From the NCBI RefSeq assembly GCF_026341855.1, contig NZ_JAPENW010000001.1, forward strand, positions 5,385,001-5,449,000: a DNA stretch of 64,000 nt, written 5' to 3'. The notes beneath the pieces were generated by a model. That model saw nothing but the letters and a program-made list of their open reading frames with translations. It did no database searches and was not told the origin of the DNA. The translations under genes and the position numbers were made by a program. Numbering within the stretch: the first letter of the stretch is position 1; every line of letters begins with the position of its first letter. This DNA is from Streptomyces sp. NBC_00568 (GTDB lineage: Bacteria; Actinomycetota; Actinomycetes; Streptomycetales; Streptomycetaceae). This document shows positions 8,836-17,390 of the stretch, piece after piece.

Positions 8836-9711
8836 ATGCAGGGCACGGTCGACGGCTTCACCTACGGACTCGTCACACCGCTGGTGGCGTACTTCATGGC
8901 TTGCCTGGGCGGAGCGCTCGGACTTCGCTGCACCACCAGATCCATGCTCGTCGCCGGTCCCTGGCGGGCCGGCTGGCTCGCGCTCGGCTCGGTCGCGATC
9001 GCCTCCGGCATCTGGACGATGCACTTCATCGCGATGATGGGCTTCACGGTCGAGGAGACCCCGGTCCACTACGACAAGCCGACCACGTTCGCGAGTCTGG
9101 GCGTCGCCGTCCTGATGGTCGGCGCCGGGATCTTCATCGTCGGCTACCGGGGTGCCACCGGGACGGCGCTCTTCACCGGAGGGACCGTCACGGGCCTGGG
9201 TGTCGCCTCGATGCACTATCTGGGCATGGCCGGGATGCGGCTCAACGGGAAGCTCGAATACAACACCCTCACCGTCTCCGCCTCGGTCGTCATCGCCGTC
9301 GTGGCCGCGACCGCCGCCCTCTGGGCGGCGGGACAAGTGCGTGGATTCCTCTGGAGCGTGGGCGCGAGCCTGGTCATGGGGCTCGCCGTCAGCGGGATGC
9401 ACTACACAGGCATGGCCGCCCTCAGCGTCCATCTGCACGGCTCGACCGGCGCCGGCCCGGCCGGGGACTCGGCGGCCGCACTCCTCGCGCCCATGATGAT
9501 CGGCCCCTTCGTGTTCCTCTGCCTGGCGGGCGTCGTCGTGATGTTCGACCCGCTGATGGTCATGGGCAAGCCCGACTGGAGCCCCGCGGAGATCAAGCGG
9601 CCGGGCGTTCCGGCCCATCCCGTCGCCACGCACGTCGTCGGCCGCCGTCCGGCCGTGCACCCCGTGCAGGAGCGTGGGCACCGCCGCTCCCGAACCCCGC
9701 AGAGCCGCTGA
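8836..9711 (+). CDS. MHYT domain membrane sensor protein
   Basis: 291 residues with about seven membrane segments. Three copies of the MHYT signature are visible: TMHFIAM, SMHYLGM and GMHYTGM. The family is thought to bind copper through the Met/His residues and to sense O2, CO or NO. No GGDEF, EAL or kinase output domain is attached; the C-terminus is a short cytoplasmic Arg/His-rich tail. A partner in trans would therefore be needed for signalling. The start is the ATG at 8836 (MQGTVDGFTYGLV). The gene lies directly upstream of uvrB in the same direction, 40 bases away. Confidence 0.88.
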   Translation: MQGTVDGFTYGLVTPLVAYFMACLGGALGLRCTTRSMLVAGPWRAGWLALGSVAIASGIWTMHFIAMMGFTVEETPVHYDKPTTFASLGVAVLMVGAGIFIVGYRGATGTALFTGGTVTGLGVASMHYLGMAGMRLNGKLEYNTLTVSASVVIAVVAATAALWAAGQVRGFLWSVGASLVMGLAVSGMHYTGMAALSVHLHGSTGAGPAGDSAAALLAPMMIGPFVFLCLAGVVVMFDPLMVMGKPDWSPAEIKRPGVPAHPVATHVVGRRPAVHPVQERGHRRSRTPQSR

Positions 9712-9751
9712 TCCCGCCCGGTTGTCAGTGCGGGGTCGTACGGTGGATTCC

Positions 9752-11884
9752 ATGCGGCCCGTATCCAAGATCGAACGTTCGGTGGCGCCTTTCGAGGTCG
9801 TCAGCTCCTTCCAGCCGGGCGGCGACCAGCCCACGGCCATCGCCGACCTGGAGAAGCGCATCCGCGCAGGTGAGAAGGATGTCGTGCTGCTGGGCGCGAC
9901 CGGCACCGGCAAGTCCGCCACCACCGCGTGGATGATCGAGAAGCTCCAGCGCCCCACGCTCGTCATGGCACCGAACAAGACACTGGCCGCACAGCTGGCC
10001 AACGAGTTCCGTGAGCTGCTGCCGAACAACGCCGTCGAGTACTTCGTCTCGTACTACGACTACTACCAGCCCGAGGCCTACGTCCCGCAGTCGGACACCT
10101 ATATCGAGAAGGACTCCTCGATCAACGAGGAGGTGGAGCGCCTGCGCCACTCCGCGACCAACTCGCTGCTCACCCGCCGCGACGTCGTCGTGGTCGCCTC
10201 GGTGTCCTGCATCTACGGCCTCGGTACTCCGCAGGAGTACGTGGACCGGATGGTCAGCCTGAAGGTCGGCGACGAGATCGACCGCGACGACCTGCTGCGC
10301 CGCTTCGTCGACATCCAGTACACGCGCAACGACGTGGCCTTCGCGCGCGGCACCTTCAGGGTCCGCGGCGACACCATCGAGATCTTCCCGGTCTACGAGG
10401 AGCTCGCCGTCCGCATCGAGATGTTCGGCGACGAGATCGAGGCCCTGTCCACGCTGCACCCGCTCACCGGTGAGGTCATCACCGACGACAACCAGATCTA
10501 CGTCTTCCCGGCGTCCCACTACGTGGCGGGTCCCGAACGCATGGAGCGCGCCGTCAACGACATCGAGAAGGAACTGGGGGAGCGACTCGCCGAGCTGGAG
10601 AAGCAGAGCAAGCTCCTGGAGGCCCAGCGCCTGCGCATGCGCACGACGTACGACATCGAGATGCTCCGCCAGATCGGCTCCTGCTCCGGCGTGGAGAACT
10701 ACTCGATGCACTTCGACGGCCGTGAACCCGGCTCCCCGCCGAACACGCTGATCGACTACTTCCCGGACGACTTCCTGCTCGTCATCGACGAGTCGCACGT
10801 CACCGTCCCGCAGATCGGCGCGATGTACGAGGGCGACGCCTCCCGTAAGCGGACCCTTGTCGACCATGGCTTCCGGCTGCCGTCCGCTCTGGACAACCGC
10901 CCCCTGAAGTGGGAGGAGTTCCAGAAGCGCATCGGCCAGACCGTCTATCTCTCGGCGACCCCGGGGAAGTACGAGCTCTCCCGCTCGGACGGCTTTGTCG
11001 AGCAGATCATCCGCCCCACCGGTCTCATCGACCCCCAGGTCGTCGTCAAGTCCACCGAGGGCCAGATCGACGACCTGGTGCACGAGATCCGGCAGCGCAC
11101 CGAGAAGGACGAGCGCGTCCTGGTCACCACGCTCACCAAGAAGATGGCCGAGGACCTGACCGACTACTTCCTGGAACTGGGCATCCAGGTGCGCTATCTG
11201 CACAGTGACGTCGACACCCTGCGCCGCGTCGAGCTGCTGCGCGAACTGCGTGCCGGCGAGTTCGACGTCCTGGTCGGCATCAACCTGCTGCGCGAGGGAC
11301 TCGACCTTCCCGAGGTCTCCCTGGTGGCGATCCTCGACGCCGACAAGGAGGGCTTCCTGCGCTCGGGAACGTCCCTGATCCAGACCATCGGCCGCGCGGC
11401 GCGCAATGTCTCCGGCCAGGTCCATATGTACGCGGACAAGATCACCCCGGCGATGGAGAAGGCCATCGAGGAGACCAACCGCCGCCGGGAGAAGCAGATC
11501 GCCTACAACAAGGAGAGGGGCATCGACCCGCAGCCCCTCCGCAAGAAGATCAACGACATCGTGGCGCAGATCGCCCGCGAGGACGTCGACACCGAGCAGC
11601 TCCTCGGCTCCGGCTACCGCAAGACGAAGGACGGCAAGGGTGCCAAGGCCCCCGTCCCCGCGCTGGGCGGCAAGGCGAATCGCGCCGCCAAGTCCGCCAA
11701 GGGCAAGGAGACCGTGCCGACCGACCGCCCCGCGGCCGAACTCGCCGGTCAGATCGAGGAGATGACGGAGCGGATGCGCGCCGCCGCTGCCGATCTCCAG
11801 TTCGAGATCGCTGCCCGCCTGCGCGACGAGGTGTCCGAGATGAAGAAGGAGCTGCGGCAGATGAAGGAGGCGGGCATCGCCTGA
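9752..11884 (+). CDS. uvrB: Excinuclease ABC subunit B
   Basis: 710 residues. Domains in order are: helicase motif I GATGTGKSATTAW (about residue 50), the beta-hairpin region YYDYYQPEAYVP, DEAD-like DESHVTVPQ, motif VI QTIGRAARN, and a C-terminal UVR domain from about residue 670 that binds UvrC. UvrB verifies damage after loading by UvrA and positions UvrC. The ATG at 9752 (MRPVSKIERS) is the family start; an upstream extension to 9674 lies in the end of the MHYT gene. No GAAC-N4-GTTC LexA box is visible near the start. A Lys/Ala-rich linker precedes the UVR domain. Confidence 0.97.
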   Translation: MRPVSKIERSVAPFEVVSSFQPGGDQPTAIADLEKRIRAGEKDVVLLGATGTGKSATTAWMIEKLQRPTLVMAPNKTLAAQLANEFRELLPNNAVEYFVSYYDYYQPEAYVPQSDTYIEKDSSINEEVERLRHSATNSLLTRRDVVVVASVSCIYGLGTPQEYVDRMVSLKVGDEIDRDDLLRRFVDIQYTRNDVAFARGTFRVRGDTIEIFPVYEELAVRIEMFGDEIEALSTLHPLTGEVITDDNQIYVFPASHYVAGPERMERAVNDIEKELGERLAELEKQSKLLEAQRLRMRTTYDIEMLRQIGSCSGVENYSMHFDGREPGSPPNTLIDYFPDDFLLVIDESHVTVPQIGAMYEGDASRKRTLVDHGFRLPSALDNRPLKWEEFQKRIGQTVYLSATPGKYELSRSDGFVEQIIRPTGLIDPQVVVKSTEGQIDDLVHEIRQRTEKDERVLVTTLTKKMAEDLTDYFLELGIQVRYLHSDVDTLRRVELLRELRAGEFDVLVGINLLREGLDLPEVSLVAILDADKEGFLRSGTSLIQTIGRAARNVSGQVHMYADKITPAMEKAIEETNRRREKQIAYNKERGIDPQPLRKKINDIVAQIAREDVDTEQLLGSGYRKTKDGKGAKAPVPALGGKANRAAKSAKGKETVPTDRPAAELAGQIEEMTERMRAAAADLQFEIAARLRDEVSEMKKELRQMKEAGIA

Positions 11885-12044
11885 CGGTCACCGCGGTGGC
11901 GCCGGACCTCGGTCGATGCGCGCTGTGTTGCAAGACCGACACAAAGTGCGCCCCAGGGTTCGGCGCTGTCAGTGCCCCTGCGTAGGGTTCTGCTCATCCG
12001 CGGATTCCGCGGCAACAGGGGACAGTTCGAGAGGGGAACAGCGC

Positions 12045-12623
12045 GTGACGGTCAACATGACCAAGGGTCAGGCCATCAGTCTGCAGAAGAACGACGGGGG
12101 CACGCTGACCGCGGTCCGTATGGGACTCGGTTGGCAGGCGGCCCCCCGGCGCGGCCTGTTCGGCTCGCGCACCCGGGAGATCGACCTCGACGCCTCCGCC
12201 GTGCTGTTCGCGGACAAGCAGCCCGTCGACGTGGTGTTCTTCCGTCACCTCGTCAGCGACGACGGCTCCGTGCGGCACACCGGTGACAACCTGGTCGGCG
12301 GCGTGGGTCAGGGCGGCGACGACGAGGCCATCCTCGTCGACCTGCAGCGCATCCCGGTCCACATCGACCAGATCATCTTCACCGTGAACTCCTTCACGGG
12401 CCAGACCTTCCAGGAGGTGCAGAACGCGTTCTGCCGCCTGGTCGACGAGACCAACGGCCAGGAACTCGCCCGCTACACGCTGGCGGGCGGCGGCCAGTAC
12501 ACGGCCCAGATCATGGCGAAGGTGCACCGCGCCGGAACCGGCTGGCAGATGACGGCCCTCGGAACGCCGGCCAACGGCCGCACGTTCCAGGACCTGATGC
12601 CCTCGATCCTGCCGCACCTGTAG
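12045..12623 (+). CDS. TerD family tellurium resistance/stress protein
   Basis: 192-residue single TerD domain (MTKGQAISLQKNDGGTLTAVRMGLGW, then EIDLDASAV and NLVGG..GGDDEAILVDL). The conserved Asp residues are the calcium ligands described for TerD/TerZ proteins. In Streptomyces these proteins affect stress response and sporulation as well as tellurite tolerance. The GTG at 12045 has GAGGGG upstream. It is followed after 43 bases by the TerD fusion gene at 12667 and then by terC, so the three probably act together at the membrane. Confidence 0.92.
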   Translation: MTVNMTKGQAISLQKNDGGTLTAVRMGLGWQAAPRRGLFGSRTREIDLDASAVLFADKQPVDVVFFRHLVSDDGSVRHTGDNLVGGVGQGGDDEAILVDLQRIPVHIDQIIFTVNSFTGQTFQEVQNAFCRLVDETNGQELARYTLAGGGQYTAQIMAKVHRAGTGWQMTALGTPANGRTFQDLMPSILPHL

Positions 12624-12666
12624 GCAGCCGGCGCACACGCACGAAGCGACATAGGGGGACAAGACG

Positions 12667-14697
12667 ATGACGGCCGAGCTGGTCAGGGGGCAGAACCACC
12701 CGCTCTCCCAGGTCCGTCTCGAGGTCCGTGTCTCGGCCGGGAAGCCGATCGTGGCAGGGGCCACGCTCAGCGACGAGCAGGGCAGGGTCCGAGGCGTCGA
12801 GTGGGTGGCCCATCCGGGCGCGCCCACGCTGCCCGGACTCGAGGTCTCCAAGCAGGCGGCGGCCGATCACCGCCTGGCCTTCGACCTGGACGCCCTGCCG
12901 CCGGCCGTGCACCGGGTCAGCGTGCTGCTCGCGCTGCCCACGGGGGTCGGCGGTCCGGTCCGGTTCGGGGCCGTCGCCGCCCCCTTCGTCGCGGTCACCG
13001 GCCTCGACGGTTCCGAGGTCGCCAGCTACACCCTCACCGGCCTGGACGCCGAGTCCGCCGTCGTGGCCCTGGAGCTCTACCGCAGGCAGGGCGCCTGGAA
13101 GGTCCGCGCGGTCGGCCAGGGCTACGCGGGCGGCCTCGCCGAACTCCTCACCGACCAGGGACTCCCCGAGGCCCGGCAGCTCGCCGGAACCATCAACGAG
13201 GCGGTGGCCCAGGGCCTGGCCCGGTCCGTGGCGGCGCCCCCGCCGCGCACGGCGGAGGGGGACCGGTCACGGCAGACGGCCACCTCGGCGCCGGGGCCGG
13301 ATCAGCCGTACGCCGGGCCCGGACCGCAGGGCGCCCCCGGGAGCGTGACACCGCAGCAGTCCCCGTACGACACGCCCGGTCCGCAGGGAGCCACGGCGCC
13401 GCAGACGGGCGGTCCGGTGGGCCCCGCGCAGCCCGACCCCTCCACCGTCACCCAGCCGACGTCACCCACCGTCGGCGGTCCCGTCGACTACAGCCACCCC
13501 GGCCGGCAGACCGCCGCCCCGCCGCCACCCCCGCCGACCGCGCCGCCGGCCCAGCCAGGGCAGCCGGCCCAGCCCGTCGCGGGAGACGCGACCGGCTGGT
13601 CCATGGAGGAGCGGCTGTACAACCAGGTGTGGGGGATGTTCGAGGACCTGGCCAGGACCGTCGCCGCGTACCGCAGCGCCGTCGACTTCGCCGACTCGCG
13701 TATGGAGAAGGAGCTCGACCACGTCCTCTCCGACCCGCGCAGCCGGATCGGCGGGCAGGGCGACGCCGCGCGCGACGCCGCCCGCGCCAAGCACGCACTC
13801 CTCGTGGACCAGGCCCGGGCCGCCCTCGACCGGGACCTCGCCCAGCTGACCGCCGAGGCCGAGGTCGTGGAGCCCGCGCTGCCGTTGGCATACGCGAGCT
13901 GGGACAACCCCGTCTGGCACGGTTACCGCGTGCCCATGGAGATCCCCATGGCACTGCGCCTCGGCCAGCTGCGTCTGCCCGAGAGCGAGAACCTGAGCAT
14001 CCCGATGCTGATGCGCCTGCCGCTGGAGCGCGGCCTGTGGATCGACAGCGGTCGCGCCTCCCTGGACGGCACGCTCGCCGACTCCGACCAACTGCGCCGC
14101 CTCGCCATGGACACCGCCGTGGCGCACGCCGCCCGGCTGCTCGCCGCGTATCCCGCGGGCGAGTTCACCGTGCACGTCATCGACGCGGCCGGTGCCGGAG
14201 CCTCGTCCCTGTCACCTCTGGTGCAGTCCGGGGTGCTCCACAGCCCGCCGGCCGTGGGTGCCGCGGGTGTGGCGGACGTACTGGCCCGGCTCACCGAGCG
14301 CGTCGACCTGGTGCAGATGGCGTTGCGCGGGGGCGCGGCCGACTCGCTGCCGCCGGGCCTCGACCCCGCCGAGCAGCTGCTCATCGTCAACGACTTCCCG
14401 CACGGCTTCGACGACCGCGCCGTGACCCAGCTCCGCTACCTGGCGGACGAGGGGCCGGCCGTCGGCGTCCATCTGATGATGGTGGCCGACCGCGAGGAGG
14501 CAGCCGCGTACGGACCGCTGCTCGACCCTCTCTGGCGGTCGCTGCTGCGGATCACGCCGGTGCCCGACGACCATCTCGCCGACCCGTGGGTCGGACACGC
14601 GTGGACGTACGAACCCTCGCTCGTCCCCGCGAACAGTCAGGTGCTCCAGCAGGTCCTCGCCCAGGTGGCGGCGGCCCGCCGGTCCTGGAACCGCTGA
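12667..14697 (+). CDS. TerD-domain protein with Pro-rich linker and large C-terminal domain
   Basis: 676 residues. Residues about 1-190 form a divergent TerD fold (VEWVAHPGAP, LAFDLDALPPAV, VVALELYRRQGAWKVRAVGQGYAGGL). Residues about 195-315 are a Pro/Gly/Gln/Thr-rich linker. Residues about 325-676 are a large domain with a helical start. It contains IPMLMRLPLERGLWID, EFTVHVIDAAGAG and EQLLIVNDFPHGFD, which resemble the strand order of a FtsK/HerA-type ATPase without a Walker A lysine. That assignment is inference. The gene starts at the ATG at 12667, 43 bases after the stop of the TerD gene. The stop is followed by a strong terminator. Confidence 0.8.
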   Translation: MTAELVRGQNHPLSQVRLEVRVSAGKPIVAGATLSDEQGRVRGVEWVAHPGAPTLPGLEVSKQAAADHRLAFDLDALPPAVHRVSVLLALPTGVGGPVRFGAVAAPFVAVTGLDGSEVASYTLTGLDAESAVVALELYRRQGAWKVRAVGQGYAGGLAELLTDQGLPEARQLAGTINEAVAQGLARSVAAPPPRTAEGDRSRQTATSAPGPDQPYAGPGPQGAPGSVTPQQSPYDTPGPQGATAPQTGGPVGPAQPDPSTVTQPTSPTVGGPVDYSHPGRQTAAPPPPPPTAPPAQPGQPAQPVAGDATGWSMEERLYNQVWGMFEDLARTVAAYRSAVDFADSRMEKELDHVLSDPRSRIGGQGDAARDAARAKHALLVDQARAALDRDLAQLTAEAEVVEPALPLAYASWDNPVWHGYRVPMEIPMALRLGQLRLPESENLSIPMLMRLPLERGLWIDSGRASLDGTLADSDQLRRLAMDTAVAHAARLLAAYPAGEFTVHVIDAAGAGASSLSPLVQSGVLHSPPAVGAAGVADVLARLTERVDLVQMALRGGAADSLPPGLDPAEQLLIVNDFPHGFDDRAVTQLRYLADEGPAVGVHLMMVADREEAAAYGPLLDPLWRSLLRITPVPDDHLADPWVGHAWTYEPSLVPANSQVLQQVLAQVAAARRSWNR

Positions 14698-14733
14698 CTC
14701 CGACCTCCTTCGGGCACCCCTGGGCACAGGGGC

Positions 14734-14770
14734 TCAGGGCGCTTTACCAAGCACCGGTAAAGCGCCCTGA
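14734..14770 (+). terminator. Perfect 15-bp hairpin after TerD fusion gene
   Basis: Arms 14734-14748 and 14756-14770 are exact complements around a 7-base loop. A T-rich stretch (CTTTCTTTTACT) begins about 13 bases later. It separates the TerD genes from the terC leader. Confidence 0.8.
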
Positions 14771-14840
14771 CCAGGCAACTTGGTCTTTCTTTTACTAATC
14801 CCTTTACCTTCCCTTGGTGGTTCGGGTACTCTTTTTCCAT

Positions 14841-14972
14841 ACGGAGGGGAGTACTCCCTACCTGCTGCGGCGTACCCGTCAATACGGATCAGACCAGATC
14901 CCGGGGCGTCGACCCGCGGGCTCCGGGCGCACCCAGCGCCCCGGCAGCCGCGGGTGGAAGAGACCTCCGGTA
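14841..14972 (+). promoter_or_regulatory. Probable yybP-ykoY (manganese) riboswitch in the terC leader
   Basis: The leader carries the conserved GGGGAGTA (14846-14853), the inner motif CCGTCAATACGG (14876-14887) and a 3' GAAGAGACC (14958-14966). The outer helix can form between CGGAGG (14842-14847) and CCTCCG (14964-14969). These elements occur in the order and spacing of the yybP-ykoY class, which senses Mn2+ and typically precedes TerC-like and other Mn2+ exporters. The aptamer ends about 45 bases before the GTG of terC, so control is likely at ribosome access. I matched it from memory of the consensus, not with a covariance model. Confidence 0.75.
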
Positions 14973-15016
14973 GCGCGACGACGCTGAATCTGCCGTTACG
15001 AACTGCCGGAGGCGCA

Positions 15017-16006
15017 GTGGATGTTTCCCTGACCCTGTGGGTCCTGACCATCGTGGGACTGGCCGCACTGATCGCGGTCGACTTCTTCATCGGCCGCAAG
15101 CCGCACGACGTATCGATCAAGGAAGCCGGAATCTGGACCGTCGTCTGGATCGCCCTGGCCGGGCTGTTCGGACTCGGACTGCTCCTCTTCTCCGGCGGTG
15201 AGCCGGCCGGAGAGTTCTTCGCCGGATTCATCACCGAGAAGTCGCTGAGTGTCGACAACCTCTTCGTCTTCGTCCTGATCATGGCGAAGTTCGCCGTGCC
15301 CTCGAAGTACCAGCAGCGCGTGCTCCTCGTGGGCGTCCTCATAGCCCTGGTCCTGCGCGCGATATTCATCGCCGCGGGAGCCGCGATCATCGCGAACTTC
15401 GCGTGGGTCTTCTACATCTTCGGCGCGTTCCTCATCTACACCGCCTGGAAGCTGATCCAGGAGGCACGTGCGGACGAGGAGGACGAGGAGTTCGAGGAGA
15501 ACAAGCTGCTCAAGGCGGCCGAGCGGCGCTTCGGCGTGGCCGACCGCTATCACGGCACCAAGCTGTGGATCCGGGAGAACGGCAAGCGCGTCATGACGCC
15601 GATGCTGGTCGTCATGCTGGCGATCGGCACCACCGACGTGCTCTTCGCGCTCGACTCGATCCCCGCGATCTTCGGCCTGACCCAGGACCCGTACATCGTC
15701 TTCACCGCCAACGCGTTCGCGCTGATGGGTCTGCGACAGCTGTACTTCCTCATCGGAGGCCTGCTCAAGAAGCTGGTCCACCTCAGCTACGGCCTCTCGG
15801 TCATCCTGGGCTTCATCGGCATCAAACTCGTCCTGCACGCACTCCACGAGTCCGGCGTCCATGTTCCCGAGATCTCCATCCCGGTCTCCCTCGGTGTGAT
15901 CTGCGCGGTCCTCGTGGTCACCACGATCACGAGCCTGACCGCCACCAGGAAGCAGGCGGCGCGCGAGCGGGCCGAGAGTGCTCCGAAGGAAAGCATCGAC
16001 GTCTGA
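15017..16006 (+). CDS. TerC family integral membrane protein (probable Mn2+ exporter)
   Basis: 329 residues with about nine membrane helices. TerC signatures seen are the first-helix region ALIAVDFFIGRKPHDV, the metal-site motif ITEKSLSVDNLFVF, and its internal repeat counterpart GTTDVLFALDSIPAIFGLTQDP. Both acidic/Asn motifs point into a shared cation pathway. The start is the GTG at 15017 (GTGGATGTTTCC), with CCGGAGGC upstream; the ATG at 15021 is out of frame. TerC proteins associate with Ter complexes and several export manganese. The probable Mn2+ riboswitch before this gene supports that role. A 12-bp hairpin follows. Confidence 0.93.
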   Translation: MDVSLTLWVLTIVGLAALIAVDFFIGRKPHDVSIKEAGIWTVVWIALAGLFGLGLLLFSGGEPAGEFFAGFITEKSLSVDNLFVFVLIMAKFAVPSKYQQRVLLVGVLIALVLRAIFIAAGAAIIANFAWVFYIFGAFLIYTAWKLIQEARADEEDEEFEENKLLKAAERRFGVADRYHGTKLWIRENGKRVMTPMLVVMLAIGTTDVLFALDSIPAIFGLTQDPYIVFTANAFALMGLRQLYFLIGGLLKKLVHLSYGLSVILGFIGIKLVLHALHESGVHVPEISIPVSLGVICAVLVVTTITSLTATRKQAARERAESAPKESIDV

Positions 16007-16032
16007 CCACGTCGAACCGAGGAAAACCAGCC

Positions 16033-16073
16033 CCGGGAGCGGTGCGTGACGAATGGCCGGCCACCGCTCCCGG
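16033..16073 (+). terminator. Hairpin after terC
   Basis: Arms 16033-16044 and 16062-16073 are perfect 12-bp complements with a 17-base loop, starting 27 bases past the terC stop. The rest of the 278-base spacer to 16284 shows no other feature I can name. Confidence 0.6.
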
Positions 16074-16284
16074 TGCTTGCTCGGATCCCGCGCGTCTCCC
16101 GCCCGGACGGATCAACTGGCCGCGCTGTGCGGCAGGCCGCCGGCCTTCACGGACTGCGATGTACAGGAGATGACCGAGCTGAAGTAGCCGACCGTTCCCG
16201 GGGGCGGACTCGTTCGCCGCGCTTCCGGAGCGAGCCCCGCGCCGCCGGAGTGCGGGTCACGCTCTCGACTGCGACGATCGCGTC

Positions 16285-17385
16285 ATGATCGTTCGGCTCC
16301 GGGCACTCGCTGGGCAGTGGACCGCCGTGGTGCCCGTGATCGCGGTGGTGCTGCTGGCCTTCACCTGGGGGCGCGACCTGCCCGCCGCGATGGTCGCCCT
16401 GGTGACATTGGTGCTCGCGGGCTCCGTGCTCGCCGCGGTGCATCACGCCGAGGTGGTCGCCCACCGGGTGGGTGAACCCTTCGGTTCCCTCGTCCTCGCC
16501 ATCGCGGTCACGATCATCGAAGTCGCCCTCATCGTCACCCTGATGGCGGACGGCGGCGACAAGAGCTCGACACTGGCCCGCGACACCGTGTTCGCGGCCG
16601 TGATGATCACCTGCAACGGCATCGTCGGGGTGTGTCTGCTCGTCGCCTCACTGCGCCACGGGCTCGCCGTCTTCAACGCGGAGGGCACCGGAGCCGCCCT
16701 GGCGACCGTCGCCACACTGGCCACACTCAGCCTCGTCTTCCCGACCTTCACCACGAGCAAGCCGGGCCCGGAGTTCTCCACCGCGCAGCTCACCTTCGCC
16801 GCACTCGCCTCCCTGGTCCTGTACGCCCTGTTCGTGACGACCCAGACCGTCCGGCACCGGGACTACTTCCTGCCGATCACCCGGCACGGCCAGGTCATCG
16901 ACGCGGACGACCACGCCGACGCCCCGACCGCTCGCATGGCCGGAATCAGCCTGGGACTGCTCGGTCTGGCCCTGGTCGGTGTGGTCGGCCTGGCCAAGGG
17001 GGTGTCGCCCACCATCGAGTCCGGGGTCGAGGCGGCCGGTATGCCGCACTCCGTGGTCGGTGTGATCATCGCGTTGCTCGTGCTGCTCCCCGAGACCATC
17101 GCGGCCCTGCGGTCCGCCCGCCGCGACCGGGTGCAGACCAGTCTGAACCTCGCCCTCGGCTCCGCGATGGCCAGCATCGGACTGACCATCCCCGCGGTCG
17201 CCCTGGCCTCTCTCTGGCTGTCGGGACCACTCGTTCTCGGCCTCGGACCGACCGAGATGGTTCTGCTCGCACTGACCGTGGTGGTGAGCGCTCTGACCAT
17301 CGTTCCCGGGCGGGCCACCCCGCTCCAGGGAGGCGTCCATCTGGTCGTGTTCGCCGCCTATCTGGAGCTGGCCGTCAACCCCTGA
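16285..17385 (+). CDS. Calcium:proton antiporter (CaCA superfamily, ChaA-like)
   Basis: 366 residues with about eleven helices arranged as two inverted repeats. The repeat motifs are seen as GEPFGSLVLAIAVTIIEVALI near residue 70 and VIIALLVLLPETIAALRSA near residue 265. The conserved Glu in each (IEVALI and LPETIAA) is the cation site in CaCA exchangers. The protein should extrude Ca2+ (possibly Na+/K+) in exchange for protons. The start is the ATG at 16285. The stop lies only 5 bases from the stop of the convergent MFS gene. It sits beside terC, in keeping with a cation-homeostasis group. Confidence 0.9.
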   Translation: MIVRLRALAGQWTAVVPVIAVVLLAFTWGRDLPAAMVALVTLVLAGSVLAAVHHAEVVAHRVGEPFGSLVLAIAVTIIEVALIVTLMADGGDKSSTLARDTVFAAVMITCNGIVGVCLLVASLRHGLAVFNAEGTGAALATVATLATLSLVFPTFTTSKPGPEFSTAQLTFAALASLVLYALFVTTQTVRHRDYFLPITRHGQVIDADDHADAPTARMAGISLGLLGLALVGVVGLAKGVSPTIESGVEAAGMPHSVVGVIIALLVLLPETIAALRSARRDRVQTSLNLALGSAMASIGLTIPAVALASLWLSGPLVLGLGPTEMVLLALTVVVSALTIVPGRATPLQGGVHLVVFAAYLELAVNP

Positions 17386-17390
17386 CCAAG

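Larger units (their letters stand above)
14698..15016 (+). other. 319-base spacer holding terminator, promoter and riboswitch
   Basis: No protein gene is supported here. The spacer contains the hairpin at 14734-14770, an unusually T-rich segment at 14780-14840 that probably holds the terC promoter, the riboswitch-like leader, and the terC ribosome binding site (CGGAGG at 15008-15013). Confidence 0.7.

Noticed and set aside
9770..9785. GAACGTTC near the uvrB start as a LexA box
   Set aside because: The actinobacterial SOS box needs four bases between GAAC and GTTC. Here there are none, and the site lies inside the coding region.
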